NCBI GenBank assembly: GCA_020628865.1
Contig: JAHDEJ010000010.1
Span: forward strand, 28,079 to 92,078
From: Acidimicrobiales bacterium
GTDB taxonomy: Bacteria; Actinomycetota; Acidimicrobiia; Acidimicrobiales; SHLQ01
Length of the DNA: 64,000 nt
Direction: 5' to 3'
The notes under the pieces are model-generated. The model saw nothing but the letters and a program-made list of their open reading frames with translations. It was not told where the DNA came from and ran no database searches. The position numbers were made by a program, and so were the translations under genes. Every line of letters starts with the position of its first letter. Position 1 is the stretch's first letter. Shown one piece after another: positions 42,715 through 50,898 of the stretch.

Positions 42715-43853
42715 GCGGTCAGATCGTTCAGCCGATCGTCGTTCGAGAACATCTCGACGATGGGCAGATCCAACCCGACGCGACGCTGCATGCGCCGCAC
42801 CTCGAGCTCTTCGTTCCAGAGCACCAGGGTCACCACGAGCCCCTTGCCGCCAGCGCGGGCCGTTCGGCCGGAGCGATGGAGGTAGGTCTTGTGTTCAGCC
42901 GGCGGATCGAAGTGGATCACGACCTCGACGTCGTCGACATGGATGCCTCGGGCCGCCACGTCGGTCGCCACGAGGACCTGGAGCTTGTCGTCCGCAAAGT
43001 CGTTCAAGGCCTTTTCGCGGTGGTTCTGACGCAGGTCGCCGTGAATGGCGGCCGCCCGAACGTCGAGTTCCTTGAGGTTCTTCGCGAGCCGATCGGCCAT
43101 GTGCTTTGTCGCCGTGAACATGATCGTCCGGCCGACGGTTCCCGAGATGGCGGCCGCAACCTTCACCTTGTCCATCTGGTGGACCTGGAGGAACCGGTGC
43201 GTCATCTGATCCACGGTGATCTGTGGAGATTCGACCTCGTGGAAGACCGGGTCGGTCTGGTACCGGCGCACGAGCGAGTCGACGACGCCGTCGAGTGTTG
43301 CGGAGAACAGCAGCGTCTGGTGCTCGCCTTCGACCTGGCGCAGCAGCCATTCGACCTGTGGGAGGAACCCCATGTCGGCCATCCGGTCGGCTTCGTCGAC
43401 GATCACGTGCGTGAGATCGGTGAGATCGACGGCCTTGCGCTCGACCAGGTCGATCATCCGACCGGGGGTAGCGACGACGAAGTCGACGCCCTTCTCGAGC
43501 TTGGTGATCTGACGCTCGATGTTGGCGCCGCCGTACACCGGTGCGACGCGGACGTCGCGGGACTTGGCGAGCGGGGCCAGCTCGTCGGACACCTGGACGG
43601 CGAGTTCGCGTGTGGGAACGAGGGCCAGAGCGAGTGGACGCTTGGGCTCGGCCCGGCCGATGTTCTCGATGACGGGGAGCCCGAAGGCCAGGGTCTTGCC
43701 AGAACCGGTCTTGGCCTTGCCGCAGACGTCGCGTCCGGCGAGAGCGTCGGGAATGGCGATGGTTTGGATCGCAAAGGGTTCGGTGATGCCGCGGGAGGAA
43801 AGTGCGTCGCAGAGATCATCCGAGACCCCAAGGTCAGCGAATGTGGTGGTCAT
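42696..43853 (-). CDS. DEAD-box RNA helicase
   Basis: A compact 385-residue helicase consisting of little more than the two RecA-like domains. Motifs run in order: Q motif (F-N-terminal, PFAIQTIAIP), AKTGSGKT, PTRELA, TPGR, DEAD (VIVDEADRMADMG), SAT, ATDVAARGIHVDD and HRSGRTARAG. It lacks the basic C-terminal tail common in the larger family members and ends shortly after motif VI. It should unwind or remodel RNA with ATP. It is first in an operon with the DNA methyltransferase. Confidence 0.95.
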   Translation of the reverse strand: MTTTFADLGVSDDLCDALSSRGITEPFAIQTIAIPDALAGRDVCGKAKTGSGKTLAFGLPVIENIGRAEPKRPLALALVPTRELAVQVSDELAPLAKSRDVRVAPVYGGANIERQITKLEKGVDFVVATPGRMIDLVERKAVDLTDLTHVIVDEADRMADMGFLPQVEWLLRQVEGEHQTLLFSATLDGVVDSLVRRYQTDPVFHEVESPQITVDQMTHRFLQVHQMDKVKVAAAISGTVGRTIMFTATKHMADRLAKNLKELDVRAAAIHGDLRQNHREKALNDFADDKLQVLVATDVAARGIHVDDVEVVIHFDPPAEHKTYLHRSGRTARAGGKGLVVTLVLWNEELEVRRMQRRVGLDLPIVEMFSNDDRLNDLTAWDPTA

Positions 43854-43933
43854 GTGTGTCTTTTCACTATGTGGTCGGTTTCAGGGTAACCGCCACGCAG
43901 CGCTGCCCCTGTCATGGCCGAGGATCGGAGCCC

Positions 43934-44212
43934 TCAGCGGACGACCCGGCCATCGCGGACGATGACGTTCTCCGCTTCCAGCAGCCGGGCGTGTTCCTTT
44001 TCCAGACCGGGCACGAGCCGCCCGGTCGACGTGACCACGCGCCACCACGGCAGGCCGTCGACCACCTTCAGGACACGGCCGACGGCACGTGCTGCCCCCG
44101 GATACCCGGCCTCGGCGGCGATCTCTCCATACGAGATCAGGTCTCCGGGTTTCAGGCTCCGGATGACGCGGGTGACGGCGCTTTCGAAGTCCTCCCGGTG
44201 CTCATCGCTCAC
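43934..44212 (-). CDS. Alkyltransferase-like protein (ATL)
   Basis: The 92-residue protein is the DNA-binding half of the MGMT family. The position of the active PCHRV holds PWWRVV (residues 55-60), so Trp56 replaces the alkyl-accepting cysteine. Such ATL proteins bind O6-alkylguanine and hand it to nucleotide-excision repair. GTG 44212 overlaps the stop of the cyclase gene (GTGA). The 80-bp gap before the helicase start holds no clear feature. Confidence 0.9.
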   Translation of the reverse strand: MSDEHREDFESAVTRVIRSLKPGDLISYGEIAAEAGYPGAARAVGRVLKVVDGLPWWRVVTSTGRLVPGLEKEHARLLEAENVIVRDGRVVR

Positions 44213-44730
44213 CGCGATTCGAACCGGACGATCTCGACCGCCGTGGCGATCCCCTTCACATGGTGTTCGCCGTGAGGAACGGCGCGGGTGTTGACCAGCA
44301 GCGACGTCTGCATCACGGCGGGGGCAAGAATCTCGTCGGGTCCGGCGAGATCGCTGAGTCGAGCCGCAAGGTTCACCGCCTGCCCGATGTGGTCATCGCC
44401 CTCGAACAAGATGACGTCCCCCGAAGCAACACCGGCTCGGAGCGGCAGCGCTCCGTGGGCACGATTCGCCTCGACCATGGCGACCACCGATTCGATTGCC
44501 GGCTCGGGTTCGACGCTGACGAGCATGGCGCCGTCACCCAACCACTTCGCCACCCGGACGCCATGGACGGACGCAAGGCGCCGCAGGTTGCCGCGGACGG
44601 TTTCCAGGAGATGGACGGCGGCGGCATCGCCATTGGTGTCGGTGAACTCGGTGAACCCGCACACGTCCACGAACGCAAAGGTTCGTTGGACCCGCGTGAC
44701 CCCCTCGATTCGAACCACATCCCCAATCAC
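44209..44730 (-). CDS. Class III nucleotide cyclase domain protein
   Basis: The 173-residue protein is a lone adenylate/guanylate cyclase domain. Both metal aspartates are present (FVDVCGFTEF and LGDGAMLVS), as are the substrate Lys in AKWLGD and the transition-state Asn/Arg in GQAVNLAARL. Activity is therefore plausible; ATP versus GTP is not settled. No membrane segment or sensor is attached. The start is uncertain: GTG 44730 and GTG 44718 are both possible. The stop overlaps the ATL start. Divergent from the serine hydrolase gene. Confidence 0.82.
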   Translation of the reverse strand: MIGDVVRIEGVTRVQRTFAFVDVCGFTEFTDTNGDAAAVHLLETVRGNLRRLASVHGVRVAKWLGDGAMLVSVEPEPAIESVVAMVEANRAHGALPLRAGVASGDVILFEGDDHIGQAVNLAARLSDLAGPDEILAPAVMQTSLLVNTRAVPHGEHHVKGIATAVEIVRFESR

Positions 44731-44795
44731 CGTGACAACGCTATGCGGCCTGGACGGTCGGTGGCACCTCGGGATGTCGGCCCGCCTAGATTGAA

Positions 44796-45593
44796 GTGGT
44801 GAGCACGCTCGAACAGATCGACGCCTGGCCGTCGCCACATGCCGCCGCCGGGGTTCGTCATCCGGACGGTTCGATCACGACCCATGGTCCGACCTCGCAG
44901 CGGTTTGCGCTCGCCTCGATCACCAAGTTGTTCACGGCAGTTGCGGCCCTCGTGGCCGTCGAGGAGGGCACCCTCGACCTCCATCGGCCGGACGCCGAGG
45001 GCGTCGCGGTCGCCGACCTGCTCGCCCATTCGTCCGGGCTGGACCTCGCCGGCAACCGGGTGGCCGCCCCTGGTCGCCGGCGCATCTATTCGAACGGTGC
45101 ATACGAAGCGGTGGCCGACCGTCTGGCGGCGTCTGCCGAGATGCCGTTCGTGGCCTACCTCAACGAGGCCGTGTTCGGGCCTCTCGGGATGCAGGCGACG
45201 ACGCTCGAGGGCAGCCCGGCGCACGGTGGTGTTTCGACCGTGACCGACCTGTTGGCGTTCGCCCACGGGCTCGACCGGCTCCTTGCCCCGGAGACGCTCT
45301 CGCTGATGACGACCCCCCACCTTCCGGAGCTGACCGGCGTGCTGCCCGGATACGGCCGGCAGGAGCCGAATCCGTGGGGTCTGGGCCCAGAGATCCGGTC
45401 GCGCAAGGAGCCGCATTGGACGGGGACGTCGAATTCGCCGTTCACCTGGGGTCACTTCGGTCAGGCCGGCACGTTCCTGTGGGTCGATCCGTTGGCGAAC
45501 ACGACGCTGGTGGTGCTGACCGATCTTCCATTCGGCGACTGGGCCAAGCCCGTTTGGCCGGCGCTCAGCGACGCGGTGCTCGCCGGAAGGTGA
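44796..45593 (+). CDS. Beta-lactamase-family serine hydrolase
   Basis: A 265-residue penicillin-binding-protein-fold hydrolase. The nucleophile motif SITK (Ser41, Lys44), YSN (98-100) and the C-terminal HFGQAG triad are in place. It has no signal peptide, so it acts inside the cell, and it resembles class C-like esterases more than resistance enzymes. GTG 44796 and GTG 44799 are adjacent possible starts. The stop is 3 bp from the convergent lgt stop. Substrate unknown. Confidence 0.88.
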   Translation: MVSTLEQIDAWPSPHAAAGVRHPDGSITTHGPTSQRFALASITKLFTAVAALVAVEEGTLDLHRPDAEGVAVADLLAHSSGLDLAGNRVAAPGRRRIYSNGAYEAVADRLAASAEMPFVAYLNEAVFGPLGMQATTLEGSPAHGGVSTVTDLLAFAHGLDRLLAPETLSLMTTPHLPELTGVLPGYGRQEPNPWGLGPEIRSRKEPHWTGTSNSPFTWGHFGQAGTFLWVDPLANTTLVVLTDLPFGDWAKPVWPALSDAVLAGR

Positions 45594-45596
45594 CGA

Positions 45597-46439
45597 CTAC
45601 GCGGAAGCGGACACCGGTTCCAGGACGACCTCGTCAGACCGGTCGTTGCGGCCGGGCCAGGCGATGATCACGATGCCACCGACGATGAGTGCCAGGCTCA
45701 TCCAGATGTTCACCCGCAGACCGAGAACTTCGGTGGCCGAGTCGATTCGAACGGTTTCGAGCCAGAGCCGACCGATGCCGTAACCGATCAGGTAGATGGC
45801 GATGAGGCGCCCCCGCTTGAGGAGCCGCTTCGAGTCCGCCCAGAGCAGCACACCGACGAGCGCGAGGTTCCAGAGGCTCTCGTAGAGGAACGTGGGGTGG
45901 AACGTGGGGAACGCTTCGACGTCCTGGAACTCCTCAGGGATTCCGTTTCGGTGCTGCCCATCGATCTCGAGGGCCCACGGGAGGCTGGTCGGACCACCGA
46001 AGACCTCCTGGTTGAACCAGTTGCCCCAGCGACCGATCGCCTGGGCCAGCGGGAGTCCGGGAACGACGGCGTCGAGTACCGGCTTCACGGGGATGCCTCG
46101 GCGGCGGGCGACGAGGAGCCCGGTCAGCACACCGAGGAACATGCCGCCGGGAATGCCGAGGCCGCCTCCACGAATGTTGAAGATCTCGGTGATGGGCTCG
46201 CCGGAGAAGCGATGCCAATCGGTGATGACGTGGTAGAGCCGGGCGCCGATCACGCCGCCGGGAACGCCCCAGATCGCAATGGCGGCGATGTCTTCGGGGT
46301 CCTGTCCCATGGCCTCCCATCGCCGCTGGCCGAGCCAGACCGCGGCGACGACGCCCAGCGCAATGCAGAGGCCGTAGATGTTGAAGGGGCCGATCGAGTT
46401 GAACGAGGGCGACGGGATGGCGGCGATCACGGAAATCAC
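45597..46439 (-). CDS. lgt: Prolipoprotein diacylglyceryl transferase
   Basis: The 280-residue, seven-helix membrane enzyme adds diacylglycerol to the lipobox cysteine of lipoprotein precursors. The signature AIGRWGNWFNQEVFGGP is intact, and HPTFLYESLWN with the conserved Tyr/Glu follows. GTG 46439 and GTG 46430 are possible starts. It follows the acyl-CoA dehydrogenase by 52 bp. Several lipoproteins in this window (the L,D-transpeptidases, ProX) are expected substrates. Confidence 0.94.
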   Translation of the reverse strand: MISVIAAIPSPSFNSIGPFNIYGLCIALGVVAAVWLGQRRWEAMGQDPEDIAAIAIWGVPGGVIGARLYHVITDWHRFSGEPITEIFNIRGGGLGIPGGMFLGVLTGLLVARRRGIPVKPVLDAVVPGLPLAQAIGRWGNWFNQEVFGGPTSLPWALEIDGQHRNGIPEEFQDVEAFPTFHPTFLYESLWNLALVGVLLWADSKRLLKRGRLIAIYLIGYGIGRLWLETVRIDSATEVLGLRVNIWMSLALIVGGIVIIAWPGRNDRSDEVVLEPVSASA

Positions 46440-46491
46440 GCTAGCGCCAACCCGCTGGCGCGCCCGAAGAATTCCGTGGATTGCGGCGGGG

Positions 46492-48285
46492 CTAGAACTG
46501 GTCTGCCGAGAGTGCCATCAGCGTCGACGCACCGGCGAGTACGGCCGGTGCCTGTGCGTCGGCGAGCGGCAGGAGCTGTTCGCAATAGAACGACGCCGTG
46601 GTGATCTTCGCCTCGAGCCGTTCGTCGGAGGTACCTGCGTCGAGCAGGGCCCGAGCCGCAAGCGCCTGACGGACCAGCACCCAACCGCCGACGACCTGAC
46701 CGAGCATCTTCAGGTACGGGGTGGCGCCGGCGAAGGCATCGATCGGGGCGTCGCCAAGTTGTTCGACGAGCTTGGCGGTGGTGGATTCGACCGACTGGGT
46801 GGCCGCAGCGAGTGCCGCACCCATGGCGGCCAACGCCTCGTCGTCGCCCGCAGCGGCAGCGGCCGTCGAGCGGATCTCCGCAAGCAGTTCGCCGATGACG
46901 GCGCCGCCGCGCATCGGGAGTTTGCGGGCCACGAGGTCGAGTGCCTGGATCCCGTTCGTGCCCTCGTAGATCGGGTTGATCCGGGCGTCGCGCATGTGCT
47001 GGGCGACACCGGTCTCTTCCACGAAGCCCATGCCACCGTGAATCTGCACGGCGATGGAGGTGAGCTCGCAGCCCAGGTCGGTGCACCACGACTTGGCGAT
47101 GGGGGTGAGCAGCGCGGCTCGTTCGGCGCCGGCCTGTCGGCCTTCCTCGGTCGGATGGTGGCCCTGCTGGTCGACGGCGGCGGCGTCGAGGTAGCAGAGT
47201 CCGCGCATCGCTTCGATGTAGGCCCGCATGGTGAGCAGGTTGCGGCGGACATCGGGGTGCTCGACGATCGGCGAGGCGGTACCGGGTGCGGCGCCGATGG
47301 CCCGTCCCTGCGTGCGCTCACGGCTGTACGCCACGGCATCCTGGTAGGCCCGCTCGGCGATGGCGAGGCCCTGTGCTCCGACGGCGAGTCGGGCGTTGTT
47401 CATCATCGTGAACATGTATTCCATGCCACGGTTCTCGTCACCGATCAGGTAGCCGACGGCGCCGTCTTCCTCTCCGAACTGCATGACGCAGGTCGGGCTG
47501 CCGTGGATGCCCATCTTGTGTTCGATGGACGTGCAACGCAGATCGTTCGGGATCGTCGGGTTGCCGTCCTCGTCGAGCAGAAACTTGGGAACGATGAAGG
47601 TGGAGATGCCCTTGGTCCCCGGAGGCGCCTCAGGGGTGCGGGCCAGCACGAGGTGCACGATGTTGTCGACCATGTCGTGCTCGCCGTAGGTGATGAAGAT
47701 CTTCTGGCCGCTGATGCGATAGCTGCCGTCGTCGGCCTTCACGGCCTTGGTGCGAAGCGCACCGACGTCCGACCCGGCATCCGGCTCGGTGAGGTTCATC
47801 GTCGCCGTCCAGGTTCCCTCGACGAGCTTGGTGAGCCACGTTTCCTTCTGTTCCTCGCTGCCGTGGTGGTGCAGGAGGTCGATGCCGCCCTGGGTGAGCA
47901 AGGGACACAGCGCAAAGGACATCGAGGCGCTGTTGAGCATCTCGCCCATCGCCGTGGCGATCATCCAGGGGAAGCCGCCACCGCCGTAGGCGGGATCGAA
48001 GGGCACGGAACCCCAGCCGGAGGCAACCCAGGCGCTGTAGGCGTCGCGGAAGCCGTCGGGTGTGGTGACCGAGCCGTCCTCGTTGTGGACGCTGCCCTGG
48101 AGGTCGCTGTTGCGGTTGAGCGGCGCCACGGTCTCGGCGATGAGCCGGCCGGACTCCTCCAGCACGGGCTCCAGCATGTCGAGGTCGAACCCGTCGAAGT
48201 CGGGATACCCGGCGACGTCGCCGAGGCCGGCGATCTCCGTCAGCGCAAAGTGGATGTCGAAGACTGGGGGGTTGTAGTCAGCCAT
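46492..48285 (-). CDS. Long-chain type acyl-CoA dehydrogenase (DmdC-like length)
   Basis: The 597-residue flavoprotein has the standard dehydrogenase domains (TEPDAGSDVGALRT for FAD/substrate, IYEGTNGIQALDLVARKL with the catalytic Glu near 440) and an extra C-terminal helical domain. This long architecture is shared with FadE5-type enzymes and with DmdC, the 3-methylmercaptopropionyl-CoA dehydrogenase of DMSP breakdown. No other DMSP genes are nearby, so the substrate is not assigned. Two direct repeats lie just upstream of the start. Confidence 0.88.
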   Translation of the reverse strand: MADYNPPVFDIHFALTEIAGLGDVAGYPDFDGFDLDMLEPVLEESGRLIAETVAPLNRNSDLQGSVHNEDGSVTTPDGFRDAYSAWVASGWGSVPFDPAYGGGGFPWMIATAMGEMLNSASMSFALCPLLTQGGIDLLHHHGSEEQKETWLTKLVEGTWTATMNLTEPDAGSDVGALRTKAVKADDGSYRISGQKIFITYGEHDMVDNIVHLVLARTPEAPPGTKGISTFIVPKFLLDEDGNPTIPNDLRCTSIEHKMGIHGSPTCVMQFGEEDGAVGYLIGDENRGMEYMFTMMNNARLAVGAQGLAIAERAYQDAVAYSRERTQGRAIGAAPGTASPIVEHPDVRRNLLTMRAYIEAMRGLCYLDAAAVDQQGHHPTEEGRQAGAERAALLTPIAKSWCTDLGCELTSIAVQIHGGMGFVEETGVAQHMRDARINPIYEGTNGIQALDLVARKLPMRGGAVIGELLAEIRSTAAAAAGDDEALAAMGAALAAATQSVESTTAKLVEQLGDAPIDAFAGATPYLKMLGQVVGGWVLVRQALAARALLDAGTSDERLEAKITTASFYCEQLLPLADAQAPAVLAGASTLMALSADQF

Positions 48286-48300
48286 GTGTCCTCACGATGC

Positions 48301-48324
48301 TTGGATGTCAGATAGTTGGATGTC
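48301..48324. promoter_or_regulatory. Paired 9-bp direct repeats upstream of the acyl-CoA dehydrogenase
   Basis: TTGGATGTC occurs at 48301-48309 and 48316-48324, a 15-bp period, 16-39 bp before the start codon at 48285. On the minus strand TATACT (-10-like) lies just upstream near 48328-48333. The arrangement resembles a repressor site overlapping or following a promoter. No regulator gene is adjacent. Confidence 0.5.
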
Positions 48325-48341
48325 CTAGTATATGTGCGATC

Positions 48342-49304
48342 TCAGCCTTCGCCCGACTGAATCACACCTTTGATCCATCGGTAGACGCGGGTGAAGAATT
48401 CAGGCTCGGTCCAATTTGCTGCCGGACCACGACGAATGGCGAACGCGCTGTTCAGCTCCGCTCCGAGCACCAACCCGATCGCCAGCAGGTAGAGCCAGAG
48501 CTGGATCGTGATGGCGGTTCCGATCACGCCGAAGACCGCGTTGGTGGTCGAGCTCAGCGTCGTCAGGTACAGCGAGAACAGCCAGGTCGCAAGGATCCAC
48601 AGAAGCGCGGAGAAGAGCGCTCCCGGGATCTCCCACCGCCATGAGGCGCGCCGGTTGGGCGCCACATGGAAGATCGTCGCCGCCCACAGCACCAGGATCA
48701 CGAAGGCGGTCGGATAGCGGAACCAGTTCCACAACACGTTCAGCGCACCCTCGATGGCCACACCGCCGATGTCCTCCCGACCGAGCAGCGGGCCGATCAC
48801 CAGGCCGGCGAGCGTCAGCGCACCGACGAGGATCGACCCGGCCGCCAGCAGCAACCCGATGATCTGTGTGCCCACCCATCCACGGGTGTTGTCGTGCCCG
48901 TAGGCCACGTCGAGTGCTCGTACCACGGCGGCAAAACCACGGCTTGCGGTGTAGAGCGTGGCGAGAATACCCACGGTCAGTGCGGACGTGGACGACTCGG
49001 AGAACAGTGCCCCGACCGCCGAGACGACGTTTCCACCCTCGCCGAACACCTCGCCCGCCCACTCGGTGAGCTGGTTCTCGACATCGGTCGCCAGATCGTT
49101 GCCCAACAGGTTGCTGATCCAGCCGAGCAGCGCCGAGAGCACAAGGAGCAGCGGGAAGAGGCTCAACAGTGCGAAGAAACCGATCTCGGCGGCCAAGCCG
49201 CTGACCCGGTCGTCGTGCCATTGCCGATACAGGTAATGGACGAGTCGCCACGGGGTCTGCGCGTTGGCCCCCGACTCCACGGGCGGTTGATCATCCGAAT
49301 CCAT
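48342..49304 (-). CDS. YihY/BrkB-family inner-membrane protein
   Basis: A 320-residue protein with six membrane helices. The family's early segment RVSGLAAEIGFFALLSLFPLLLVLSAL and the middle LYTASRGFAAVVRALDVAYG (in shortened form) are recognisable, together with SWRWEIPGALFSALLWIL near the fifth helix. Function in the family is not established; older ribonuclease BN labels are wrong. It lies 56 bp before the acyl-CoA dehydrogenase gene and 55 bp after the helicase-like gene on the same strand. Confidence 0.9.
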   Translation of the reverse strand: MDSDDQPPVESGANAQTPWRLVHYLYRQWHDDRVSGLAAEIGFFALLSLFPLLLVLSALLGWISNLLGNDLATDVENQLTEWAGEVFGEGGNVVSAVGALFSESSTSALTVGILATLYTASRGFAAVVRALDVAYGHDNTRGWVGTQIIGLLLAAGSILVGALTLAGLVIGPLLGREDIGGVAIEGALNVLWNWFRYPTAFVILVLWAATIFHVAPNRRASWRWEIPGALFSALLWILATWLFSLYLTTLSSTTNAVFGVIGTAITIQLWLYLLAIGLVLGAELNSAFAIRRGPAANWTEPEFFTRVYRWIKGVIQSGEG

Positions 49305-49359
49305 CAGCCCTCAAGCATGACCGCTCCACCGTCGGCAGCGGCGAATCCTCTGCGTTCGA

Positions 49360-49917
49360 TCAGCGAGCGAGCGGGAACCGGCGACGCTGTCCGGCAACGG
49401 CAGCCGGCTCGCCATGCTGATGTTCGTCGAGCACCTCGGTGAGGTCGATGTCGCCGTCGAGGTCGACGACGGCGTCGTCGGAGAGTTGCACGACGAGCGT
49501 TTCGGCGGCGCGCTCGTCCTCCGGCACGACGAAGGTGACGTGCAGCGGTGCGCGTGTTGCGTTCAACCGTCGCGTGTACTGCCGGGTCGTCGTGGCCATC
49601 CGAGCGTGGATCACCAGCGACGCTTCGATCGGCCCGTTTGCGGTGACGTAGTCGTGCGAGGCCACGAGGGTGCTGACGCCGTCGCTGACGAACGATCGGA
49701 TCGCCTCGCCCTTGTCGCCGGACTCACCGACGATGGTCGGCATTCCCGAGAGCGCCAACCGTTCGCCGATGTCTCGGGCGGTTGCGTCGGTCCGGGCGAT
49801 GACGACGATCTGTCGAACCGATGTCGCTGCCTGAAGGATCACGGCCTCACGGGCGGCACGATCCACTCGTTGGAAGTACCCGCCAGGGTGTACGTGTTGC
49901 AGCGTCATTGAGAGCAT
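49360..49917 (-). CDS. Solitary helicase C-terminal-like domain protein
   Basis: A 185-residue protein I do not recognise by name. Residues about 34-125 can be laid along the second RecA domain of DEAD-box helicases: QIVVIARTDATARDIGERL for motif IV, then AIRSFVSDGVSTLVASHDYV where FxxGxxxVLVATDVAARG would be, SLVIHARMATTTRQYTRRL in place of VIxxDxPxxxxxYxHRxGR. The motif VI arginine pattern is altered and no first RecA domain exists. The acidic C-terminus includes VVDLDGDIDL. Starts at 49917 and 49908 are both possible. A role in RNA or protein binding is inference. Confidence 0.65.
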   Translation of the reverse strand: MLSMTLQHVHPGGYFQRVDRAAREAVILQAATSVRQIVVIARTDATARDIGERLALSGMPTIVGESGDKGEAIRSFVSDGVSTLVASHDYVTANGPIEASLVIHARMATTTRQYTRRLNATRAPLHVTFVVPEDERAAETLVVQLSDDAVVDLDGDIDLTEVLDEHQHGEPAAVAGQRRRFPLAR

Positions 49918-49994
49918 TCCAGAACGTTCCGCCGTCGGGGCCCGTGTCGGGGGGTTTCAGTCGAGCCGGCACCACCGTAACACAATGCGTCACA

Positions 49995-50837
49995 CTATGA
50001 CAGAACGGTTACGGGAGCGCCCAGCGGAACGTGCTGAGCGAGAACAGCGATCACCTCGTTGGGGACCCGCACACAGCCGTTCGTGATCGCCTCTCCCAGC
50101 TGGTCCGGCCGGTTCGTTCCGTGGACGGCGATCACCGGCAGCCCACCGCTGAAGGTCTCGAACGCCTCCGAATAGCTGGAGAGCACCAGCGCCCAGGGCC
50201 CCAGCCACGCCTCGGACTCGGGGTTCCGGCGCTTCGCTGCGACATAGAACGTTCCGAGCGGCGTGGGCGACTCCTCCGCGCCGATCACGGCACCGGAATC
50301 GACGAGAACGCTGTCGCCGTCGTACACGGTCACCCGACTCTCCGACAGTACGACCTCGGCCCGCACGCGGGTCGAGGTGAGGTCGTAGTTTTCGGTCCGG
50401 ATCCAGCCCTCCCTCCCGTTCGGCCGAAGCGGGATCTGCACCTTCACCCAGTCGTCGCCCGGCTCGCCCTCGGTCACCATGACGGTCAGCGGGCCGCCGA
50501 ACTGATGCGGATTGGGGACGAGGAACGGCAGCGAGATCGTCTGCCCCCCGGGGGCATCGTGGACCTCGAGGTGTTCGACGTCGTCGTGGGCCGTGGCGAT
50601 CCAGGTCAGGTGCGGGTCCGGCGCCGCCGTCGTACTCGGCGCCACGGTCGTGCTCGCCGGAGCGCTCGTGGTCGGGGGCGTCGGGTCCGCAGCTGCATCG
50701 TCGGTCGGGGGCAGCGTGTCGAGCCCGAGCCCGATGTCGGCCTCGGACGATGGGGTGGCCACGCCTCCCCCGCAGGCCGCGACAAGGAGCGAGGCCGTCA
50801 CGACCATCGTCACCAGGCGCTGCCCCGTTCGCTGCAC
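49995..50837 (-). CDS. L,D-transpeptidase lipoprotein, copy 1
   Basis: The 280-residue protein has a lipobox LLVAAC (Cys near 22), a Thr/Pro/Ala-rich linker, an SH3-like domain (FLVPNPHQFGG, EGWIRTENY) and a C-terminal YkuD domain. The active-site run HGTNRPDQLGEAITNGCVRV carries the catalytic Cys. It would form 3-3 crosslinks or anchor proteins to peptidoglycan outside the membrane. GTG 50837 starts the frame. A paralog ends 61 bp upstream on the same strand. Confidence 0.9.
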   Translation of the reverse strand: MQRTGQRLVTMVVTASLLVAACGGGVATPSSEADIGLGLDTLPPTDDAAADPTPPTTSAPASTTVAPSTTAAPDPHLTWIATAHDDVEHLEVHDAPGGQTISLPFLVPNPHQFGGPLTVMVTEGEPGDDWVKVQIPLRPNGREGWIRTENYDLTSTRVRAEVVLSESRVTVYDGDSVLVDSGAVIGAEESPTPLGTFYVAAKRRNPESEAWLGPWALVLSSYSEAFETFSGGLPVIAVHGTNRPDQLGEAITNGCVRVPNEVIAVLAQHVPLGAPVTVLS

Positions 50838-50898
50838 CTGCGCAACTCTAGGGGTCGAGTGCGTGCTCGCCCAGACGGGCGCACGGCGCGTGGTGCCG

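Noticed and set aside
44796-45593. Antibiotic-resistance beta-lactamase
   Set aside because: No signal peptide and a class C-like esterase layout; resistance cannot be claimed.
46492-48285. Firm naming of the acyl-CoA dehydrogenase as DmdC
   Set aside because: The long architecture fits, but no dmdA, dmdB or dmdD gene is nearby and residues specific to DMSP metabolism cannot be checked by eye.
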